Below, piece after piece: positions 18,693-27,515 of a stretch of 64,000 bases of DNA. Positions within the stretch are counted from its first letter, which is position 1. Every line of letters starts with the position of its first letter. The notes under the pieces were generated by a model. The model was not told where the DNA came from, did no database searches, and saw nothing but the letters and a program-made list of their open reading frames with translations. Source of the DNA: Thalassocella blandensis (GTDB lineage: Bacteria > Pseudomonadota > Gammaproteobacteria > Pseudomonadales > Cellvibrionaceae); assembly GCA_902141825.1 (NCBI GenBank), contig CABFPG010000015.1:1-64000 (forward strand), in the 5' to 3' direction. The translations under genes and the position numbers were made by a program.

Positions 18693-19436
18693 ATGCTGCA
18701 TCTCTATTCTTCTCACTTCCGCGCTTTCCTTCCTCGTTCTGTTGTTGTTATTTTGTCCTCCATACTTCTTGCTTGTGCTAGTGGTCAAGCATCAAACAAT
18801 AATACATCCGATAGTAGTGCTGCGAAAGTCGTTGAGACCAGTGACTGGGTAACGCTCTTTGATGGCTCTTCCATGCAAGCCTGGACCAACCTTGAGGGTG
18901 GCCCGGTGGGGAAGAAGTGGCAAGTAGTAAATAAAGAGTTAGTTTTAACTGGAGAAGGTGGTGGTGACATCTTAACTAAAGAAAGTTATGAAAACTTTGA
19001 GCTGGTGTTGGATTGGAAAATATCAGCCAAGGGGAATAGTGGGATTTTTTATCGAGTTGCTGACGGGGCAGGCATAGCCTGGATGAGCGGATTGGAGTAT
19101 CAGATTCTCGATGATCAAAATCACCCAGGTTTATCCAGACAAAGCCATAGTGCCGGAAGTGTATTTGATGTGATTCCGCCAAATGCGAAGGTGATAAACC
19201 CGCCGCTAACCTACAATACAACACGAATTGTGGTGAAGAATAATTATGTTGAACATTGGTTAAATGGAGTGAAAGTAGTGGCTTTCGACATTGGCTCTGA
19301 TGTTTGGACGAAGCAAGTTTCAGCGAGTAAATTTGCCAATGCCGAGAAGTTCGCAAAAACACAGTCAGGACGTATAGGGCTGCAAGATCACGGGAATAAA
19401 GTGTGGTTCAAAAATATAAAAATACGAGAGTTGTGA
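18693..19436 (+). CDS. DUF1080 / 3-keto-disaccharide hydrolase-type lipoprotein
   Basis: A 247-residue lipoprotein (lipobox Leu-Leu-Ala-Cys, Cys at about 28) followed by a concanavalin-like domain with the DUF1080 hallmarks: WVTLFDGSSMQAW at the start, ENFELVLDWKIS, GNSGIFYRV, and GRIGLQDHGNKVWFKNIKI at the end. Proteins of this family have been shown to act on 3-keto-glycosides. The next two genes encode a GMC oxidoreductase and its small partner, which fits a pathway that oxidises a glycoside at C3 and then cleaves it in the periplasm. The gene is 117 bp upstream of the oxidoreductase. Confidence 0.88.
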   Translation: MLHLYSSHFRAFLPRSVVVILSSILLACASGQASNNNTSDSSAAKVVETSDWVTLFDGSSMQAWTNLEGGPVGKKWQVVNKELVLTGEGGGDILTKESYENFELVLDWKISAKGNSGIFYRVADGAGIAWMSGLEYQILDDQNHPGLSRQSHSAGSVFDVIPPNAKVINPPLTYNTTRIVVKNNYVEHWLNGVKVVAFDIGSDVWTKQVSASKFANAEKFAKTQSGRIGLQDHGNKVWFKNIKIREL

Positions 19437-19553
19437 TTGCGAATCCACTACTTATCTCAGGAATTACTTTCGTTTCTATATGGTTGTGTGAACAAAATAG
19501 TTTGCAGCAAAAAATAAGAATAACTATCAAATAAAACCTTAGGAGAGCTCACG

Positions 19554-21365
19554 ATGGGGAAAGGCCAAGGTGGGAGCAGCAAGACAGATAAAGAATACGA
19601 CGCATTGATTGTAGGATCTGGAGCTGGTGGAGGTATGGCCGCCTATGTGTTGAGCACCGCTGGTCTCAAAGTGTTGATGATTGAAGCGGGGCGCGATTAT
19701 GATCCCGTCACAGAAACTCCTATGTTTAATTTGAATAAAGATGCACCATTACGAGGAGGCGGTACGCCAGAAAAACCGTTTGGTTATTATGATGCAACGG
19801 TAGATGGCGGTTGGGAGGTTCCCGGTGAGCCCTACGTTCAATCTGCGAATGAACGTGGACAGCGATTTCGCTGGTGGCGTGCGAGAATGCTGGGAGGACG
19901 CACTAATCACTGGGGTCGCATCTCGCTGCGTATGGGTGAATATGACTTTAAGCCATATACCCGTGATGGATTGGGTTTTGATTGGCCCATATCCTATCAG
20001 GATCTATCGCCATATTATGATAAAACCGAAAAGCTTATCGGTGTGTTTGGCAGCAATGAGGGTTTGGAAAATACGCCGGATTCATCTCCAGGGTGTTTGC
20101 AGCCGCCACCGAAACCCAGAGCCTATGAGCTATTAACAAAAAAAGCGTGCGATAAACTCGAAATTCCAGTCATCCCCTCACATATTGCAATTCTTTCAGA
20201 GAAACAGGATTACGAAAACATTCCTCAGCAGTTACACCCAAATAATCCGTTGGCACAGCGTGTTACGCGAGAGTCAATGAAAGAACGCTCCCCATGCTTT
20301 TGGGCCACGCCGTGTGGAAGAGGTTGTTCGATTAAAGCAAATTTTCAATCAACTACGGTATTGATTCCACCTGCATTGAAAACTGGCAATCTCGATATCA
20401 TTACTGACGCAATGGTTAGAGAAGTGACCGTAGATAAAAAGGGAAATGCTACTGGTGTTCACTATATTAACAAGCGAACACGCATTGAAGAATACGCGAA
20501 AGCGAAAGTTGTAGTCGTTGCTGCAAGTGCCGCCGAAACCGCAAGAATTCTACTCAATTCAAAAAGTAAATATCACCCTGAAGGTATAGGCAATGCATCG
20601 GGTCTGGTTGGAAAATATCTTATGGATACTGTTGGTGCAGGTTTAGGAGCACAAATTCCTGCACTCGAAAATCTACCTGCACACAATGAAGATGGTGCCT
20701 CCGCTATGCACATGTACATGCCCTGGTGGCTCTACAAAGAGCAACTACGCGGTGAGCTGGATTTCGCGCGAGGGTATCATATTGAATTTGGTGGTGGTCG
20801 TGATATGCCCGGTTCAGGTGCGTTTGCAGGCCTGGAGAAATTTACCAAAGGGGCATATGGCAACAATTTTAAAGAGGCTTGTCGGCGCTACTACGGATCA
20901 TTTATCTATTTTGCGGGGCGTGGAGAAATGATTCCCAATGACGACAGCTACTGTGAAATTGATTCGCAACAAGTAGACCAATGGGGTATACCGGTTCTGA
21001 AATTTCACTGGAAATGGAGCAAGCATGAAATAAATCAGGCTCGCCATATGCAGCAAACATTTGCGCATATTATTGGTGAAATGGGAGGGAATATCATGGG
21101 TACCGTGCATGAAAACGGTGAAGATGCCATAGCGGATGGTGGTGTGATAATTCATGAGGTGGGTACGACAAAAATGGGGAGTAAAGCAAGCAACTCGGTG
21201 TTAAATCAGTACTGCCAATCGTGGGAAGTGCCAAATCTGTTTGTTGCTGATGGGGCTCCTTTTGTGTCTAACGCGGATAAAAACCCAACCCTTACTATTA
21301 TGGCGCTCGCCTGGCGAACGAGTGATTATATTGTAGAGCAGTTTAAAAAGAGGAATCTCGTATGA
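19554..21365 (+). CDS. GMC-family FAD oxidoreductase, large subunit (glucoside 3-dehydrogenase-like)
   Basis: A 603-residue flavoprotein. The FAD-binding fold starts with VGSGAGGGMAAYVLSTAG (GxGxxG at 21-26) and an acidic residue after the second strand. The GMC C-terminal domain has HEVGTTKMG and NPTLTIMALAWR, which carry active-site and FAD contacts. It has no own signal peptide; membrane dehydrogenases of this type are exported with a Tat-bearing small subunit, here encoded by the overlapping next gene. A likely substrate is the C3-OH of a glycoside, given the DUF1080 neighbour. AGGAGAG stands before the ATG. No cytochrome c subunit gene is adjacent, so the electron acceptor is open. Confidence 0.88.
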   Translation: MGKGQGGSSKTDKEYDALIVGSGAGGGMAAYVLSTAGLKVLMIEAGRDYDPVTETPMFNLNKDAPLRGGGTPEKPFGYYDATVDGGWEVPGEPYVQSANERGQRFRWWRARMLGGRTNHWGRISLRMGEYDFKPYTRDGLGFDWPISYQDLSPYYDKTEKLIGVFGSNEGLENTPDSSPGCLQPPPKPRAYELLTKKACDKLEIPVIPSHIAILSEKQDYENIPQQLHPNNPLAQRVTRESMKERSPCFWATPCGRGCSIKANFQSTTVLIPPALKTGNLDIITDAMVREVTVDKKGNATGVHYINKRTRIEEYAKAKVVVVAASAAETARILLNSKSKYHPEGIGNASGLVGKYLMDTVGAGLGAQIPALENLPAHNEDGASAMHMYMPWWLYKEQLRGELDFARGYHIEFGGGRDMPGSGAFAGLEKFTKGAYGNNFKEACRRYYGSFIYFAGRGEMIPNDDSYCEIDSQQVDQWGIPVLKFHWKWSKHEINQARHMQQTFAHIIGEMGGNIMGTVHENGEDAIADGGVIIHEVGTTKMGSKASNSVLNQYCQSWEVPNLFVADGAPFVSNADKNPTLTIMALAWRTSDYIVEQFKKRNLV

Positions 21366-22030
21366 GTGATGAAAAAATACGTATCGGTCGACGTGACACC
21401 TTAAAATTAATTGCTTCCACTGCAGCATTGCCATTAGTCGGTTATTCCGATGGGACGCTTGCCAAAGACGGGGCACAAAAGTCTCCGTCAGTAAAACGTT
21501 CTGTTCCCCATAAGGGCCCAACAGGTTCACTTAGTGACCCGGATTTACATCACCCCAATATCGCGTGGGATATGGTGCTTTCGCAAGAAGAGCTGGCCAT
21601 ATTACAGCAAATGTGTAATTTAATTATTCCAGAGGACAGCAAATCGCCAAGTGCAGGGAGCTTGGGGGCGCATCATTATATAAATGAATATGTAAGCGCA
21701 CCTTATGAATGGTGTCAGCAGGACTGCATAACCGTTCGCGGAGGCTTGATTTGGATTAACAGTGAATCACAACGGCGTTATGACAAGTCTTTTTTAGCGC
21801 TAAAAGAATCACAGCAAAAAGCGATATTCGATGATATAAGCTGGGAAGAAACGGCGAAGGCAGAGTTTCGATCGCCCGCCCGATTTTTTGCAAAAGTACG
21901 CGATCTAACAGCTACGGCATTTTACAGTACTGAGCAGGGCATGGCAGACATCGGATTTATCGGGAATAAACCTATGGCCAATTTTGATGGCCCGCCAGAA
22001 GAAATTCTGAAGAAACTCAAGCTTATTTGA
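21362..22030 (+). CDS. Gluconate 2-dehydrogenase subunit 3-like, Tat-exported partner
   Basis: A 222-residue protein with a twin-arginine signal (Arg-Arg-Asp-Thr-Leu-Lys-Leu at about 9-15, then a hydrophobic stretch). A helical domain of the gluconate 2-dehydrogenase subunit 3 type follows, with LSQEELAILQQMCNLIIPEDSK and a late helix ending FYSTEQGMADIGF. Such subunits help export and mature the GMC flavoprotein. The start overlaps the preceding stop (ATGA), showing translational coupling. Confidence 0.87.
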   Translation: MSDEKIRIGRRDTLKLIASTAALPLVGYSDGTLAKDGAQKSPSVKRSVPHKGPTGSLSDPDLHHPNIAWDMVLSQEELAILQQMCNLIIPEDSKSPSAGSLGAHHYINEYVSAPYEWCQQDCITVRGGLIWINSESQRRYDKSFLALKESQQKAIFDDISWEETAKAEFRSPARFFAKVRDLTATAFYSTEQGMADIGFIGNKPMANFDGPPEEILKKLKLI

Positions 22031-22076
22031 GCTGTTTTGCCAATTGCTAACACTCATCTTTGATTTAAGGCTATTG

Positions 22077-23051
22077 TCACTGAAAAGCGCTAATACCACC
22101 TTCTATCAGAATATCACTGTAAGCAAATCTCAGTTCACCAGGACGGCGCTCGATAACCTGATGCAACATTGACGGTTGCGCCGCGTCACTGCTGACCTGT
22201 TTGCGAAAGCGGTGAATATGAATGTTGATATGTTGTTCGGCCATTCCCATCATTTTTACCAGTAGATCTTTTTTAATCCAGCCTTGCTCTGCCTCCGGGT
22301 AATGTTGTTTAAGGTCTTCAACACGTTGTCGAGCCAATAAAAGCAATAAATAATGGTGATTACGTTCGCCAAGATCTATCACGCGGTTATTGGAGACCAG
22401 CTTTAACGTGACATGCTCCTCGTTTCGGCTTACAAAAAACTGAAACTGAATATTGTTAGGGGGAGGATCGGTATGGATTGCTGTCGCTTCACTTGGTCGT
22501 GCATCCACAAAATACCAGAACGAGCCGTTCCCACCGAGCATGTCCCCGGAGTGCAGCTCCGCAGCTTGCTGCTCAGTCGTGCATAACCATCGTCCATCTT
22601 CCCCTAAATTCACCATGATTTCCTGGCTTTCAATGGGTAAAATAAAAACGTCATGCAGTGGAATAATTTCTCCCGTGTTATTGGCTGGAATTAACCCGGT
22701 TACTGGCGGGTCTAAATTTGTTACTTCCCAGCTTTCACTCTGTGCTATTCCGAATTGAATACTTGCATGCAGAGACAGAGGAATGAAATGGCCTTTTGCG
22801 ATAATATTTCCATCAATAAAAGTGCCATTGCTGCTGATATCCTTTATTCGCCAGCTCTCACCATCCCATACGATAGAAGCATGATTTCGCGACGCGCTCA
22901 GGCTGTGTAAAACAGTGGTATTTCCTTCAGCATTGCGACCAAATGTGTGGTTTGTACGTAATATTACAGTTTGCTTGGAATGCGAATTAACAAGCGTTGC
23001 CACAGAATCTCCTTGAATATGTTGATTATTCAGCGTTAATAAATTACACAT
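22077..23051 (-). CDS. FHA-domain protein with C-terminal winged helix (TOMM cluster)
   Basis: A 324-residue protein. Residues about 16-100 form a forkhead-associated domain with the phosphothreonine-binding signature: TFGRNAEGN, SASRNHASI and DISSNGTFIDG. A middle beta region follows (about 105-215). The last 100 residues look like a winged-helix DNA-binding domain (LLLLLARQRVED...GWIKKDLLVKMM...INIHIHRFRKQV), similar to response-regulator effector domains. It is the last gene of the five-gene operon whose first gene encodes a Ser/Thr kinase. I infer that it binds the phosphorylated kinase or another phosphothreonine target and may control cluster expression. Confidence 0.85.
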   Translation of the reverse strand: MCNLLTLNNQHIQGDSVATLVNSHSKQTVILRTNHTFGRNAEGNTTVLHSLSASRNHASIVWDGESWRIKDISSNGTFIDGNIIAKGHFIPLSLHASIQFGIAQSESWEVTNLDPPVTGLIPANNTGEIIPLHDVFILPIESQEIMVNLGEDGRWLCTTEQQAAELHSGDMLGGNGSFWYFVDARPSEATAIHTDPPPNNIQFQFFVSRNEEHVTLKLVSNNRVIDLGERNHHYLLLLLARQRVEDLKQHYPEAEQGWIKKDLLVKMMGMAEQHINIHIHRFRKQVSSDAAQPSMLHQVIERRPGELRFAYSDILIEGGISAFQ

Positions 23052-23070
23052 TTAAGAATGCAAATGCGCT

Positions 23071-24039
23071 TTAAGTTTGAGAGCATTCTTGAAATCCAAG
23101 TTGTTCAAATAATTCACTCCATAGCGTGCACAAATGCATTGTATAGTCGCTTTGAAGTTGTGATGGCCTGTCTTTTTCTTCCCCATCAGTGCAAAGCTCT
23201 TGCAATGCTTTCTGGTTTGCAATCTTTCGCCAATGAACAATAGTGGATACATCAATCTGGATATCCTCAGAAGTGCTGACAAGTTGATTTAAAGGCGTGA
23301 TTGGTGAAACCGTGGCAGACCACACCAGTGGCGAGAAAGTCGAAGGTAAACTTAAGGTTCCGCCTGGGTAAACAATGGTAAATTGATGGCCAAGAGGAGC
23401 ATCAGCACTATCATCAATCTCAAACCGCCAGTGCTGATAAATCAATATAGCCGTAATGTTGTTAAGCTTAAAACAACACATTTTATAGTGTTCAAGGTCT
23501 GTGATTTGAAATTCCGATACGGTTATCTCTCCAAAACACCGCATGAGGATGTCAAGCGCTGAGAATAACGTACGACTATTACAATGCAATTGAATAAGGA
23601 GTGGTGGTTGATGGGATGTTTGCTCTCGGCAGCGCTCTATGAATTGAGTAACAAAAGGCAGGTTGGGAAAGTGTGTATTGATGTGAATGTTTTTTCCTGC
23701 TTGTCGAGCTTGTTTTTGAAGTGTCTCAATCCCGTTTCGACTGACCGGGTGTTCAATAAGAATATCGCATCCATGGGAAATAAGTACTTGCGCTATGGGA
23801 ATCGCAATGTCTTCACGCAGAGCAACGCAGGCAATGTCAATCGCTTGATCAATATCCTTTACATTTGAATAAAATGGGATGCCGCACTGTTCAGCAATTC
23901 GTATGGATCGATCACTGCCTTTGGCCAGCACACCGACCAGTTCAAGGTTGTTGGACTGGAATATTGCCGGGAGATAACTTTGCCCATAGCGCGTACCGCA
24001 TAATAATATTCGCTTTTTGGAAATGTAAGGCTGGCTCAT
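23071..24039 (-). CDS. Gfo/Idh/MocA oxidoreductase resembling thiazolinyl imine reductase
   Basis: A 322-residue protein. The N-terminal Rossmann part (KRILLCGTRYGQSYLPAIF, then LELVGVLAKGSDRS at about 32-45) and the IEHPVS motif (95-100, with His97 where sugar oxidoreductases have EKP) match thiazolinyl imine reductases of the PchG/Irp3/YbtU group. These use NADPH to reduce a thiazoline ring to thiazolidine in pyochelin and yersiniabactin synthesis. Here the gene abuts a YcaO cyclodehydratase gene (stop and ATG adjacent), and no siderophore NRPS is in the window. This suggests reduction of a thiazoline on a ribosomal peptide. The segment NTHFPNLP (121-128) may carry the second acid position; whether it keeps the family's Tyr needs an alignment. 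Confidence 0.72.
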   Translation of the reverse strand: MSQPYISKKRILLCGTRYGQSYLPAIFQSNNLELVGVLAKGSDRSIRIAEQCGIPFYSNVKDIDQAIDIACVALREDIAIPIAQVLISHGCDILIEHPVSRNGIETLQKQARQAGKNIHINTHFPNLPFVTQFIERCREQTSHQPPLLIQLHCNSRTLFSALDILMRCFGEITVSEFQITDLEHYKMCCFKLNNITAILIYQHWRFEIDDSADAPLGHQFTIVYPGGTLSLPSTFSPLVWSATVSPITPLNQLVSTSEDIQIDVSTIVHWRKIANQKALQELCTDGEEKDRPSQLQSDYTMHLCTLWSELFEQLGFQECSQT

Positions 24040-26316
24040 TTACAAGTAAAGCTCCAAAGGATTGAGTTCAGATTCAAGCAAGGCTTTGGATAGCCATTTT
24101 TGTTTAACCGGGACATTGAATAATCTCGGGTTGCCATACTGCGGCCAGAAATGGCACAGACCCGGAACAATAACTTTCAACGTCACCATTGGAATGTCAC
24201 ATCGAGAATAATCATATACACAGACTTCGAGATTCTGTTGATGAAGCTTCTCCATTACATACAGAATGTCATCCTTGATGTTGGTATTTTGTATCAAAGG
24301 GAAATCTTCTGTTCTTTTTATGTCGCTGTTTCGTTTTGCAAACAAATGTGGATGAGGTTCTATTTGGTTAAAATCAAAAGGTCCACTAACTTTGTCTTGT
24401 ACCACGATAAGCTGGTACATTTCAGTTAAGGCACGTGTCGCTGCGATTGCAGGATCGAGGTGAGCACCAAAACCCATGACCATACCGCCTTGCTCAATAT
24501 GCCTTCCTACGGCCACGCAACAGGGAATCGCTATATCATTGGTGATGTCGAGCACCCAGTACTCCCAGTCCGGTGACAGCGTGTTGTGAATGGTATTTAG
24601 TGTGCTTTCGTTAATTATTTCTTTTGAAATGCCCGGACAGGGGATTTGGTTGTACCACCATATTGCGGCTGCATCGCGTTCGATAAGTTCCAAAGCTGCT
24701 TGTAATATAGCTTCTTCTTGAGTTGCTCCTGATGCGTTGCCGTTATGTGTATACACCGAAAATACATGGTCAGGAAAAGGAGTATTTGCCAGGCAGTGAG
24801 CTGCTGGAATATATACGTTTTCATTGTGTGTTAATGACCAGCCCGAAACCCAGTGTATTGACGTGTCCTTGTTAAACGGTTTGACCCACTGCGGACGCTT
24901 GGTGCTGGCGTTGTTGTGCCTGCTGAAGTCACGATATTGCGTTGGACTGAACGGGTTCAATTTACAAGGCGTTAAACATCGCAAGCGCGTCTCAGACACA
25001 GCCGCGCGGATAATTTCTTCATCACCACAATATTGCGCTGCCAATCGTTCAATTGCTTCTCCGAGCGCACTTAGTTTTGCTTGAGTTTTAGAAATTCCTT
25101 TGCCAAGCGATAGTTGCACAAATGTATCAGAGTTTAACTGGTCAAATTGATAGGAATTTTGGAGGTAAGCCGCTTGGAAAACAGTGAGAGAGTGCGGCGA
25201 ATTTGTGGTATTTAATTGTTCAAGCTGACTGATCAGCCCTGTGACCGGATCGACTAAAGGTTCCAAGTGTGATAAGTATTTCTGCCTATCACAATGTCGG
25301 TAGCCTCCATCATCATCGTCGACTTTGGTTACATCTTGCAGCTGTGTTGGTTTTTGAGATCTTGTTAATTCGGAGTTAGTCTCTCCGCAATCTGGGCATT
25401 GTGGAAGATGTACAATGAGATGCGATGTATGTACACCTTTTTGCCAGTGATGAAGCCGGTGTTCTCGTGTTGCTTTCTGGGTGAACGCGCTATATTCGGT
25501 AAGTGAGGAGAGGGTGGCAGCGCTTTCGTGTTCGTCAATTAACACTGGGAAGCCACAAGGGAAATCTGCCTTACAGTATCGTTTGTACCATTCACGTACT
25601 GGACTATTTTTTTCAATTCTCGTGCGTAAGCATAAGTAGCATGCTTGTTTCTCGGCACTTTTATCTGCGCCTTTTTCATTGCTATAGTCAAATTCAGCCA
25701 TGTAATGGTGCAGACCGCTGACTTTTAGCAATATCCAGTGTCTTTTTTCTCGTTTAAATTGCGTGTGAAACGCTATTAAACGACGATCTAAATAGTCATC
25801 GGTAAGCACCAAGGTGTCCACGAGCGACAGATGTTGTACGCAAGCAGTGAGTGCATTGAATAATGTTGGCGAAGTTTTCTGGTCGGCTTCCCGGTTTGCC
25901 TCTACATTTGTCTCAGTTGCGAAGCTCAAGCTAAAAACATCTAATTTCGCTATTGTAAAGTGGTCGGCGAAGGAAACATCTGTAATATTATATGGCTCGG
26001 AGGCGGTACTTCTGTATTCGGGTGCTGGCTTGTATTTATAAAGCGAGTTCGAACCATGTTCTTGACCAATTAATATTTCATTTTCTCTTAATTCATCTAT
26101 TCGCTTTAATCTTTTTATTTGTTCTTGCGTGTCTCGTGCCTGAAATACATAATCCGATAGCTTTCCTCTGGAAAGGACGGCCTGTGAAATGGCGTTATAT
26201 TCGGCTCGTGGAATGATATATTCAGCATCTTCAGCTAACAATAGTGTGCCCAGGGTTTTAAGGTCACAATGTTTAAAGCGCGGATGCCAGTCAAGCTTGA
26301 AGTTAATCATATTCAT
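24040..26316 (-). CDS. Fused TOMM cyclodehydratase: leader-binding E1-like domain plus YcaO domain
   Basis: A 758-residue fusion. Residues about 1-345 resemble the ThiF/E1-like C protein of TOMM synthetases that binds the precursor leader; a zinc-type quartet is visible as CYLC (226-229) and CPDC (307-310). Residues 350-758 are the YcaO ATPase with SLGKGISKTQAKLSALGEAIER region residues (Ser403-Gly407, Glu420, Glu423) and a second acidic helix, QEEAILQAALELIERD (533-548), for Mg-ATP. The enzyme should phosphorylate peptide amide oxygens and cyclise Cys, Ser or Thr to azolines. The C-terminus ends NPLELYL instead of the PxPxP tail common in other cyclodehydratases. The start codon shares its A with the preceding stop (TAATG). 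Confidence 0.87.
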   Translation of the reverse strand: MNMINFKLDWHPRFKHCDLKTLGTLLLAEDAEYIIPRAEYNAISQAVLSRGKLSDYVFQARDTQEQIKRLKRIDELRENEILIGQEHGSNSLYKYKPAPEYRSTASEPYNITDVSFADHFTIAKLDVFSLSFATETNVEANREADQKTSPTLFNALTACVQHLSLVDTLVLTDDYLDRRLIAFHTQFKREKRHWILLKVSGLHHYMAEFDYSNEKGADKSAEKQACYLCLRTRIEKNSPVREWYKRYCKADFPCGFPVLIDEHESAATLSSLTEYSAFTQKATREHRLHHWQKGVHTSHLIVHLPQCPDCGETNSELTRSQKPTQLQDVTKVDDDDGGYRHCDRQKYLSHLEPLVDPVTGLISQLEQLNTTNSPHSLTVFQAAYLQNSYQFDQLNSDTFVQLSLGKGISKTQAKLSALGEAIERLAAQYCGDEEIIRAAVSETRLRCLTPCKLNPFSPTQYRDFSRHNNASTKRPQWVKPFNKDTSIHWVSGWSLTHNENVYIPAAHCLANTPFPDHVFSVYTHNGNASGATQEEAILQAALELIERDAAAIWWYNQIPCPGISKEIINESTLNTIHNTLSPDWEYWVLDITNDIAIPCCVAVGRHIEQGGMVMGFGAHLDPAIAATRALTEMYQLIVVQDKVSGPFDFNQIEPHPHLFAKRNSDIKRTEDFPLIQNTNIKDDILYVMEKLHQQNLEVCVYDYSRCDIPMVTLKVIVPGLCHFWPQYGNPRLFNVPVKQKWLSKALLESELNPLELYL

Positions 26317-27512
26317 TAAGAACAGGTGAAAGGATAAGCTGGACCTATAGCATTGTACCGAGCAAGGGCCAGACTGACGTTTTCGTGTTTGGACGATGGG
26401 GTGAGAGGTATTTCCAGAGAAACGCTATTTCTTATTAAATATAAGCCGTTTTGGTTGTCTTTCCAACGCCATCGCCAGTGGTTCGTTTCGTTATCATTTA
26501 TATTTTTGTCGTTTGTATCTTTTGTCCAGAAAGATAATCTGGACGTGTTTCGGCGGTTTGTGAATAATGTAGCTTCATTGGATTCAGGCAATTCGTTGTC
26601 TGCCTGATGCTGAAATTTTTCAGCAAAAACAAACTTAATGTTAAATGCCCAAGGAAAATCAAACTCATAATGTGTTTTTAGAATATGGTCCATCTCAGTG
26701 AAATATTGCCGTTCGAATTCCTGGAATTCATGGTTATTTAAAACTCCCTCATTATTTGTGGTATTCAATTCAGTGGTATAGGCTTCAAGCCTTGCGTCAT
26801 AATCAATAGTCTTTCGAAACAGGTCATTATTCCAGGCCACCGCAATCATTTTACTTACAACGGCGCCGAAGCTCAGAAAGGTATCTTCCGATACACCTAA
26901 ATTGTAATCATTACCCTTCATGTTGGTATGACTGTTATTTCTTTGAAAACTCAAATTCTCTTGGGTGTTAAAATTTGGTGGTTCATGCTGGGTAGAGCCA
27001 AATAGATTTGGGAAATAGGTGTAATACTCCATTAAACGTGCGGTTTTTTGATATTCGCCCCATTCGTCTTCGCACATAGGCAAGGTGATAGTTATTGTCT
27101 CGTTTTCGGGTTTTGTCCAACTGTCGTCACCAAATTTATTCCAGATGGCACTTCCTTCTATAAAATAAACGCTAAAATTTGAGAATGGAATGTGGTAGTC
27201 ATAGCGGTATCTGAAATACATTCTTAAAAGCCAAAATGGGGCTTTCGTTAGGTAATCTCGCAAGCTTCGTTTTTCAGGGGTTTGTAAATGGTTTTCTAAG
27301 TCTAAGTGCTTTTCCAGCAGCCCTTTAACATCGATGTTGGGAAACATGTTGAGGTTCGAATTGCCATCCAGTTCGCGGTATAAGTCTTGTAATAAGGTAC
27401 TAGGAAGTCCTGAAGCTTCATCTTCCCATACATCTGCAATTGCTCTTAGTATCACAAGTCTCAAGTCCATTAAAACATTGTCAGTGCTTATCATTGAGTC
27501 AGGCTTGCTCAT
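26316..27512 (-). CDS. Unknown 398-aa TOMM-cluster protein, candidate modified substrate
   Basis: No enzyme fold is recognised. The protein is soluble, rich in aromatic and Asn residues, and has only two Cys: Cys147 and Cys397. It ends Gly-Pro-Ala-Tyr-Pro-Phe-Thr-Cys-Ser, so the last three residues are all YcaO-type cyclisation targets directly after a Pro-Phe. It lies between the kinase/cyclase gene (3-nt gap) and the YcaO gene (1-nt overlap), exactly where a precursor could sit, and no short precursor gene is visible in the operon. Large TOMM-associated proteins of the BMA_0021/BMA_0022 kind in Burkholderia are a possible parallel, from memory only. Alternatively it is an accessory protein and the precursor is elsewhere. 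GGGG lies upstream of the ATG. Confidence 0.6.
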   Translation of the reverse strand: MSKPDSMISTDNVLMDLRLVILRAIADVWEDEASGLPSTLLQDLYRELDGNSNLNMFPNIDVKGLLEKHLDLENHLQTPEKRSLRDYLTKAPFWLLRMYFRYRYDYHIPFSNFSVYFIEGSAIWNKFGDDSWTKPENETITITLPMCEDEWGEYQKTARLMEYYTYFPNLFGSTQHEPPNFNTQENLSFQRNNSHTNMKGNDYNLGVSEDTFLSFGAVVSKMIAVAWNNDLFRKTIDYDARLEAYTTELNTTNNEGVLNNHEFQEFERQYFTEMDHILKTHYEFDFPWAFNIKFVFAEKFQHQADNELPESNEATLFTNRRNTSRLSFWTKDTNDKNINDNETNHWRWRWKDNQNGLYLIRNSVSLEIPLTPSSKHENVSLALARYNAIGPAYPFTCS

Positions 27513-27515
27513 TGT

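Noticed and set aside
22031-22076. Terminator between the convergent subunit-3 and FHA genes
   Set aside because: No stem of useful length was found in the 46-bp interval.
23071-24039. Reading the reductase as part of a siderophore NRPS cluster
   Set aside because: No NRPS, salicylate or TonB receptor gene is present; the operon partners are YcaO and kinase/FHA genes.
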